Assembly (NCBI GenBank): GCA_002104935.1
Contig: MCGT01000011.1
Coordinates: 620,001 to 684,000 of the forward strand
DNA: 64,000 bases
From: Hesseltinella vesiculosa
Lineage: Eukaryota; Mucoromycota; Mucoromycetes; Mucorales; Cunninghamellaceae
Direction of reading: 5' to 3'
Shown: piece by piece, positions 56,861 to 64,000 of the stretch
How the letters are laid out: each line of letters starts with the position of its first letter
Position numbering within the stretch: the stretch's first letter is position 1
The notes under the pieces: model-generated
Seen by the model: only the letters and a program-made list of their open reading frames with translations
Told to the model about the DNA's origin: nothing
The model's database searches: none
Position numbers and translations under genes: made by a program

Positions 56861-58937
56861 ATGAGCGATAAACAAGAACGACCAAGCCCTGCTACTTTCA
56901 ATTCCACAGCAACAGTGTGTGATGAGGATCTGGTAGAGTCTCCTAATACCGTGGTAGCCGAGGACTCGGAGAAAAATGCTATCCCAACAAGTGGTAGGCT
57001 AGACTAGTCTGCATAGACGACCTGGATCTTGATCTGACATTTATATTGTTTTATCCTGTGTATAGATGAGAGCAAGCTTGACCCTTTAAGCGATCCTAGT
57101 CTACCACCGTTGGATGGTAAACGAGGTTGGATGGTGGTCATTGGTGCTTTTGCTATTCAGATCCTTGCATTTGGGGTAGCAAGTTCGTGGTAGGCAAACT
57201 CAGTTACAAGCTGTCAGAGTGTCGGGGTCTGATTTTTATTCTTTTATTTTATTCATTTCCGTCCTTGACAAAATTCAGGGGTATGTAACCAGTGACAAAG
57301 AAAAAAAAAAAAGAAAAGAAGCTCAGGATCATGACAATGCCTTTTTTCTTGGTGGGCTTGTTCAAATGGCAAGGGATCTTTACGGGTTTATATTTAAGCA
57401 TATATTGTCATTGTTGGAACCATGGGTTGAACTGACCGTTTAAAAAAAAAATGCACAATTTTTTTTTCGGGTTGCTATGATCACTTTTTTTTTCTCTCTT
57501 CCTCTTCTATACTGTAGGTATCATGCAAGCCAAATACGAAGATATCTTTTCAGACCAAGCCAATGTGCAATTGAACTTGAGCTTTGCTGGTACACTCCTA
57601 GAAGTGTTTGTCAATCTAATGGGTCCTGTGGCTCAATTTATTTTGGCTAGATATGGCCTGCGGGTGCTGCTTCTCCTTGGAAGTTTTCTGGCCGTGCTTG
57701 GTTTAGAGATGGCCGGGTTCACGACTCAGGTACATCTTTGCCTATGCCATTTTCGCAGAGGCACAAACTCACCTTGTTTTATTTATTTGCATAGATTTGG
57801 CACCTGTACCTGTGTCAAGGTGTTAGTAAGTCATAGCATGATGCTAAAAAAAAAAAAAAAGAAGAAAAAAAAGGCAGGAGCCCAGCATTGACTTTTGTTT
57901 TTTTCTTCAGTCTTTGGCAGTGGGGCTTCGCTTGTGTACGCAGCGGTCATGACCATTCTGCCCTCGTGGTTTGACAAACATCGGTCGCTGGCTATGGGCT
58001 GTGCAGGCTCAGGCTCAGGCCTCGGTGCGATTGTGCTGACATTTGTACTCAATGCTTTGAATGGCTCGCTCGGCCCATCCTGGGCCTACCGTATCCTGGG
58101 CTTCATTGTGCTCGGCCTTTGTGTCGTGGCGAATTTGCTTGTGCGGGAACGTGTCAAGGTCCAGCGACGCGCACGGAAGCTCAATGAAATCTTTAGTTTT
58201 TCCATCCTGAAAGACACCACGTTTTTGCTCTGGATGGTTGGAAGCGTCACGTCCTTGTCGGGTTTTTTCCTTCCTTTTTGGTTCATTCCTTGTAAGGCCG
58301 TTTTTTTTTTTTTTTTTTTTTTTTGGCTCCTTGCGGAGGCTGATGGCTCGCTTTTTTTTTTTTTTTTCCCAGCTTACGCTCAATATATTGGCTTGTCTGC
58401 GGACCAAGGCACAGCGTGCGTGTCTGTGATGTCAGCGGGCCAGTTTGTTGGTCGTATTTTCATTGGTTTTGTAGCCGACCGCATTGGCCGCCTCAACACT
58501 GATATCCTTGTCACTTTGGTGTGTGGCCTAAGTAGCTTTCTGATCTGGACGTTTGCCCACAGCTACGGCGTGCTCATGCTTTTCTGTTTCGTGTTTGGCT
58601 TTACCTGTTCTTCCTATTTCACCCTGAGTAAGTCACTGGCCACGACTAGTATTACATTCGCTCGAGCTGACCTCCCCTCTTTTTTTGCCTTGCAGTGTCT
58701 CCTATCACCTATGACATTGTTGGCCACGATAAGTTTCCCACAGCCGTCAGCACCATGTTGCTGAGCAACATCATTTCTGTTTTTGGCCCAAGTATTGCCA
58801 GTGGCATCCAAACCGCCGTGGGCAGCGAACCTTACCTCGTTTACAAAATGTTCACCGGCACCGCCTACATTTTGGGCGGCTTGATCCTAATCGTCGTCAA
58901 ATTCCGCATCAGTCGCCAAATTAGATACCGTTGTTAA
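56861..58937 (+). CDS. MFS transporter, monocarboxylate transporter-like (MCT/Mch family)
   Basis: Eight exons: 56861-56993, 57066-57189, 57279-57280 (2 nt), 57518-57729, 57795-57825, 57911-58291, 58373-58627, 58696-58937; 459 residues. A charged cytosolic N terminus leads to TM1, KRGWMVVIGAFAIQILAFG, and the MCT-type SSWGIMQ motif, then about 11 more membrane segments (LLEVFVNLMGPVAQFILA, FGSGASLVYAAVMTILPSWF, QFVGRIFIGFVADRIGR). The WFDKHRSLAMGCAGSGSGLG block is characteristic of fungal MCT-like carriers. These move monocarboxylates or related compounds across membranes; the yeast members are not lactate importers, so substrate is open. Frame is only restored between TM1 and GIMQ by the 2-nt exon (or by a weak donor that deletes conserved residues). 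Confidence 0.88.
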
Positions 58938-59059
58938 AGTACAAAGTAAATAAACATCACATACATTGTACCAAAGCAATATATTTTTTTTTATTCTCGC
59001 AAAGCCATTCAAAAATCGAATAAGTTATAAAAAGGAAATAAGCGGCTGAGGAAAACCGG

Positions 59060-60767
59060 TTATTCATCATCTTCGTCGCTATCGTCTTCGTTTTCGCGAA
59101 GCCAGTTGACAAAGGGTTCGATTTGCTTCATCAAGACAGTCTTGCCTTGAGGCTTGTGAGCCTTGTCGGCCCAGTAGAGAATGGCGTTGTCCGAGAGCAC
59201 ATCGTTCTTGTACAAGAGTTGCACAATGCGGCTGAAGATCTTGGTCAGCTTGGCATCCTCGTAACAGTTGATCTGCACCCGTTGAAGTAAGACCACTTCC
59301 GATTTGGGCGAGTGGGTGTAAGCTTCCAGCAGCTCGTTCCATCGCTTCAGCGCGCGCATGATGTAGCTTTCCACCTGATCAGGACGAGTGTTGATCAGAT
59401 CGACAGTGTCCAGCACAGCATTCCACACAATAGGAATGGTATCGGCCTCGGTCAGATCGCCTTGTTTGACATTTTCTTTGATAAAGGTCAAGACCTATCC
59501 AACAAACGAGTCAGTCTCTATTTATCCCACTGCGGTGCATTGCTGTTTCTGTTTTTGCTAGCGCTGTGCTTTACCTCGGCAGTGGATTGCTCTTCCTCAT
59601 CTAGGCGAAGCATCTGCTTCAAGCCGAGCAACAGGTCCTTCTTCACCGAGTCCTTTTGGTTTCGGTGGTGGAATTCGACCAGTTGCTTCATGCCCTGGGC
59701 TTCGAAATGTTCGTCGAGAGCCTTGTCGGTGCGGTTGTTGGGAGGGAAGAATTCCAACAAACTGGTTTCCAAGCCAGCAGCAGTGAGGTATTTGCCAAGC
59801 TGATCGACCGATTGCTCTTTGAGAATGGTGCCAAAGACGGTGGTGACAAAGTCAAGAGAGTGACCTAGTAAAAAGGGAGAAGTACGCCATGTAAGCTTGT
59901 GTGTCCTGATATATTCAATAGCATTACCATCCTTCACCAAATAGTCCTTGGACACAACCTTGAGCACGGTAGGAGGAACGAGCTGGGTGGTGATAAAATA
60001 GGCGGTGGCTTTGGCCAATTTACTGTTTTCTTCAGGAGTCCATTTGTTGATAAAGAGCAAGATGTTCTTCAGGGTTTCTTCCAAAGGACGTTGTAAATAC
60101 TTGTAGCGACGGATCAACTTGTTGAACACATCCACGCTCTTCTTGATGCTGGCAGCGTCATCTTCGCCACCTACAATGCTAAAGGGACTGCGTTCCACGT
60201 CATCCATCACAATACCACCAGGCTCTATAAAAAAAAAAAAAAAAAAAAAGGTGCGTTGAGACATGGGTGTGGCTCAATAAGGCAAGCTGCCAGTAAACAA
60301 AAAAGTTTTTTTTTTTTTTTTTCTTGCAATGACTTACGGAGAATGCCACCAATAATCAACACCTCAAAGATGTTTTCGCCATATTTGCGATATTCCATGG
60401 TGTTGCCAGCCTTGTCAAGGATGCTTGAAATCTCTTCGAGATCACCGGGTTGAGCCTTGGCTATTTGAGCCAAAAGGCTATCACGGAATACTTTTTTTTT
60501 TTTAAAGATCAGTGACTGGGAGTTCTCGGTAGCATTAAAAAAAATAGGTCTTCATGTTACCTTCAGGTTCATGTTTTGCTTGTGCTTTTTGAATGCCCTA
60601 AATAAAGGTGAAAAAAAGTGGTCAGAACTCGATGACGTTTTCAGCGTTGTTAGGATCTTTTTTTTTTTATTATCTCTGCGAGTGTTTACCTTTCTTTGTT
60701 TTATTTTGACACCATGTAAAGTAGGCTTGATGTTGCTGTTGGCTGGTTGAGTTTGGGTAGAATTCAT
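59060..60767 (-). CDS. BZW1/BZW2-type eIF5-mimic protein (5MP), W2 domain
   Basis: Six minus-strand exons: 60767-60690, 60597-60561, 60490-60338, 60224-59928, 59864-59575, 59494-59060; 429 residues, close to animal BZW (about 420). Diagnostic parts: TLHGVKIKQRK near the N terminus, MEYRKYGENIFEVLIIGGIL, the FNKLIRRYKYLQRPLEETLK block and the C-terminal W2/MIF4G-like HEAT domain ending with QIEPFVNWLRENEDDSDEDD, an acidic patch like that of eIF5. These proteins bind eIF2 and eIF3 and compete with eIF5, raising start-codon stringency. The acceptor before exon 3 is preceded by a run of A rather than pyrimidines, which is unusual. The gene converges with the MFS gene, 122 nt away. Confidence 0.92.
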
Positions 60768-61007
60768 GTAGTTGCTGCTAACCGGTGTTTTCTTTTCTCT
60801 AAAACTATCCTAAAAGCAGTCTTTTCTTATGATGATAAAAAAAAAGTGATGAGGAAAAAAGAGAAGCAGAAAGCCCTCCTCTTTTTTCCTCTTTTTTTAT
60901 CCTTGTTTTTTTTTAAGCGCCAAATGGCCGCACCAATCACTTTTTTTTTCCTTTTTCTCTTTTTTTTTTCTCTCTCCCCAACCACTCATTTTCACTTGTA
61001 CGCAACA
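60768..61007. promoter_or_regulatory. Short shared promoter between BZW and MED22 genes
   Basis: Only 240 nt separate the two divergent start codons, so the promoters must overlap. The sequence is rich in T tracts and has ACCAATCAC at 60931-60939 (a CCAAT element). No TATA box is evident. Confidence 0.45.
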
Positions 61008-61493
61008 ATGAATACCAACGCTGCCAGTACCTCTTCACGACCCGTGTTAATTCACATGGAAGATCAGTATAATAAGCGCATTGATGATGATATATCCAAG
61101 CTGGTCGATTGTTTCACAGATATCGTCAAGGCTGGCGAGGTGAGGCTAAATATTCATCAGGTTTGCAAACGGAGCTGATCACGTTTGCTTTTCATTTTTC
61201 AGATCGCGGACAAAGACAAATTCAAGGTGTCTCAAGAAGGTTACCAAATCGAAAATCAGGCCACCCAGATTGTTCGATCGACGGAATCCTTGCTAGGCTT
61301 GATCAAGGAACTGAAGCAATTCCTGCTGCTGAACGATACCAGAACGCTGACCGCCTTGACCGAATACCGCTCCAACGCCCTGACCAGCCAAACAAACGAG
61401 ATCAAAAAATCCATTCTTGACCTAAGGCAAGAACTCACAGATGCTATCTATGATATGGAATCGGTTTATTTTCGATCGGTCGTGGACCCTTAG
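61008..61493 (+). CDS. MED22: Mediator complex subunit 22 (Med22/Srb6)
   Basis: Exons 61008-61139 and 61203-61493 give 140 residues. The family pattern is clear: EDQYNKRIDDDISKLVDCFT, DIVKAGEIADKDKFKVSQEG, then ATQIVRSTESLLGLIKELKQ, FLLLNDTRTLTAL and a C-terminal helix with ELTDAIYDMESVYF. Med22 pairs with Med11 in the head module of Mediator and is needed for Pol II initiation. Length agrees with fungal Srb6 and with the conserved part of animal MED22 (Surf5). Intron 61140-61202 is phase 0. The gene ends 157 nt from the end of the ABC transporter gene. Confidence 0.9.
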
Positions 61494-61615
61494 ATTTGTT
61501 TTTGTGCATAAAAAAAAAAAAAGAAAAAAAGAAAACAATGATGAAAGTGCAGTGAAGCTATAGGTGTGTCATCTATGGGTTGCATTTTGTCTAGTTCTAT
61601 GGAGTGGGGAGGGAC

Positions 61616-61648
61616 AGAGAGAGAGAGAGAGTGTGTGTGTGTGTGTGG
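61616..61648. repeat. (GA)n(GT)n compound microsatellite
   Basis: Seven to eight GA units followed by eight GT units, directly beyond the stop codon of the ABC transporter gene and so probably within its 3' UTR. Confidence 0.95.
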
Positions 61649-61650
61649 GT

Positions 61651-64000
61651 TTAGGAATGGTGTGTTTGATCCGAAGACTGTAATTCGACAAGTCGCCGGA
61701 ACACGCCGTTTTCGATATTGAGCAGTTCATTGTAGGTGCCGATTTCGGCAATGTGGCCATGGTTGATACAGGCGACCACATCAGCGTTGCGGATGGTTGA
61801 GAGTCTATGCGCGATGGTAAACACAGTACGACCATGCATCAACCGGTTCAGCGCTTCTTGTACAAGTACCTCGCTTTCGGAATCTACAAGAAAAGGACAA
61901 AGTAAGAGGGTTTGCTATTGCTTGGATGCATGTCTTACCGAGCGCACTGGTTGCTTCATCCAAAATCAAGATGGAAGGATTCTTGAGCAAGGCACGGGCG
62001 ATAGCAATGCGTTGCTTTTGGCCGCCGCTCAAGGAAACAGACCGTTCGCCGACCTGGGTGTCGTACTGGTCGTGGAAGGATTCGATGAAACTGGCGCAGT
62101 TGGCCAGCTGGGCTGCCGATTTGATCTCGTCCATGGTAGCGCCTGGTCGACCATACGCTATGTTTTCGGCAATGGTGCCATGGAATAAGGTAGGTTCCTG
62201 CGACACGATGCCCACTTGCTCGCGCCACCAATGTAGGTTCAGGTCCTTGATATTCACATCGTCCACATACACATTGCCCTGGTCAGGATCATAGTAACGC
62301 AGTAGCAAAGACCCAATTGTGCTCTTGCCGCAACCTGAAGGTCCCACGACAGCAACAACTGAATGAAAAAAAAAAAAAAAAAAAACTTAGCGACTTGTCT
62401 AGGTGATGGGTGGTATTCTATTTTTCTGCTTACCAGAGCCTGGCTTGACAGAGAGCGATAAATTCTTGAAAATAGGATTCTGGTCGCGCGTAGGGTAGGT
62501 AAAGAAGACGTTTTCAAACCGGATCTTGCCATGTAACGGATTCAGGGACTGGCCACCTACGTAGAAAAAAAAAAAAGTGAGTGATGCATTTTTTATTCAA
62601 AAGCGTCCTGCTTACCTGACATCTGAATCTTGCTCTTGCGACCCAGCAATTCGAACAATCGGTCTGATGCACCAATAGCTTTGGCAATTTCCGAGTAAAA
62701 TGAGGTCAGGCCTGCCAAACAAGAAAAAAATAAACGTCCACCGTCAGCATTGTTATTCTGAAACTCTTTCACTTACCACCCAGTGACGTTCCGACATAGG
62801 CTGTGTATAACATAAAGGATGCCAGCTCACCAATGGTGATCACATTGTTCAGGACCATGTCGCCGCCATACCATAGCACGGACAAAACCGCCAGGTTGCC
62901 CGACAGACCAGCGCCTCCAAAAAAGGCACCGCTTGCCAAGGCTTCCTTCTTTGCAAGCTTGAACAGATCGCTGACCTTGATGGCATACATCTTGCTTTCG
63001 GCTTCTTCCTTGGCAAACGCCTGCACCGTCCGGATCGCGCTGATCTTTTCCTCTGACACCTTTGTGATTTCGGCCACGGCCGTCTGGGTCTTTCTGGACA
63101 GTTTCTTCACATAACGACCATAGACTATCGCAAACATAGCCACCGGCGGCACTACCAGCATCATTGTCCCTGTCAGCTGAGGACTATCTCACCGAAATTA
63201 AGAATCAAATGAATCAGTGCCATTCAAGAACTCCATTTTCGTTTTTTTTTTTTTTTTTTTTTTTTACCTGACGTAAAGCATCATGCCTGAGCCAACAAGG
63301 GCTGTGGCTAAAGCCCTAAAAGAGAGAAAAAGAGAGAAGCAATGGTGAGAAGACGTCCATTTTCACGTGATTCTTATGATTTCATGCATTACCGAAGGCC
63401 GTCGCTGACGTTGTTGGTGACGCTCTTTCCGACAATGGCGGCATCTGTGGATAGACGTGAGATCAATTCGCCAGTGCGGTTACGATCAAAAAAAGCCATT
63501 TCTTGCTGGAGGATGTTCTTGTACAGGTCATTGCGGAGCCGCTGGATGATACGCTCGCCAGAGAGTCGGAACAGAATGACCCGGCCCACGTTGGCGGTAG
63601 CGCCCACCGTGAACACCAAGGCTAGAGCGCCAAAAAATTCAGGGAGGGTCAGGCCAAAAGCATTTTCCTTGGCTGATTCGGGTTTCGTCACAATATCAAT
63701 AATGCGGCCCATCGAAAACGGCACAGACATGGTGATCGACGAGGAAATAAGCAGCAAACCAATCGCCCCTACGAAGCAAAAAATAAAAAAACAGGTCAGT
63801 CCCGTCCTCTTGGTTGCCCCACTTTATCTTTCTTACTTACCGGTGATGCTCTTTGCTTCAGGCTTGGCCAAGGCAAACAGCCGTTTGGTATCTTTCCAGT
63901 TGGTGGTTTTTTTGGAGGAATGACTGGTTGATTCTTCGACAGCGGCAGCTACTTTTTGCTTATCAGAGAGGACTGATCGTGTGTTCGAGAGCCATCGACG
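61651..64000 (-). CDS. ABC half-transporter, Mdl1/ABCB10-like (mitochondrial type), 5' end outside window
   Basis: Minus-strand exons visible: 64000-63841 (open to the window edge, in frame), 63768-63393, 63315-63268, 63183-62777, 62711-62616, 62556-62434, 62358-61939, 61883-61651; 620 residues seen. One transmembrane domain (for example [15 protein letters not shown] and [20 protein letters not shown], a coupling-helix region typical of ABCB8/ABCB10/Mdl1), then one nucleotide-binding domain: Walker [11 protein letters not shown]-loop VSQEPTLF, signature [10 protein letters not shown], Walker [15 protein letters not shown] and the H-loop His in [13 protein letters not shown]. Half-transporters dimerise; this subfamily sits in the inner mitochondrial membrane and exports peptides or related substrates. 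The targeting sequence would be in the missing part, so location is inferred. Confidence 0.92.

Noticed and set aside
58300..58325. Long T tracts as retrotransposon poly(A) tails
   Set aside because: Such tracts sit at intron 3' ends throughout the window and act as polypyrimidine tracts; no target-site duplications were seen.

Overview
The window is nuclear DNA of a fungus. Almost every gene carries short spliceosomal introns (about 45-100 nt, GTAAGT-like donors, a run of T before the acceptor). Gene content (tricalbin, Mdl1-type ABC half-transporter, Med22, Vps5, Rsp5-adaptor-like arrestin, MPP-beta, PPR proteins) is that of a fungus. The intron density, the L-lactate permease, the Fanzor genes and the T-rich non-coding DNA suggest an early-diverging lineage, most likely Mucoromycota. 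That placement is inference from content; no marker gene was searched.

Layout. 0-3.3 kb: the end of a PPR gene, a UMPH-1 pyrimidine 5'-nucleotidase and a truncated WrbA-type quinone reductase. 3.3-6.4 kb: no convincing gene. 6.4-12.9 kb (+): arrestin-like adaptor, class-B DnaJ co-chaperone and a 17-exon CENP-I/Mis6 kinetochore gene. 14.2-18.3 kb (-): Vps5/SNX1 retromer sorting nexin and beta-tubulin. 18.3-26.1 kb is an accessory region with decayed coding fragments, a 31-bp tandem repeat, a small coiled-coil gene and the N-terminal half of a broken Fanzor gene. 26.1-33.4 kb: carboxylesterase, MPP-beta, RNA polymerase III subunit RPC25 and an intron-rich LctP lactate permease. 36.3-45.6 kb: a 12-exon tricalbin, a secreted DUF3455 protein and a large mitochondrial-type PPR protein. 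46.5-49.8 kb: an apparently intact Fanzor RNA-guided nuclease gene. 50.2-56.2 kb: a DIP2/Cps1-type protein with two adenylate-forming domains. 56.9-64 kb: an MCT-like MFS transporter, an eIF5-mimic (BZW) gene, MED22 and the 3' part of a mitochondrial-type ABC transporter.

The most notable system is the Fanzor (eukaryotic TnpB) gene at 46526-49786. It has RuvC-I and RuvC-III aspartates, a CxxC...CxxC zinc finger, a candidate relocated catalytic glutamate and an N-terminal CCHC zinc knuckle. A truncated relative on the other strand at about 23440-25076 shares the N-terminal knuckle architecture, carries a one-base frameshift and lacks the nuclease domain. Together they look like one live and one dead copy of the same mobile family.

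A second theme is unusual splicing. To restore conserved protein sequence, several genes need tiny exons (2 nt in the MFS gene, 5 nt in the lactate permease, 14 nt in DnaJ, 17 nt in beta-tubulin) and GC-AG introns (two in DnaJ, one in the lactate permease). All exon boundaries were derived by hand from frame, splice consensus and family conservation; none is backed by transcript data here.
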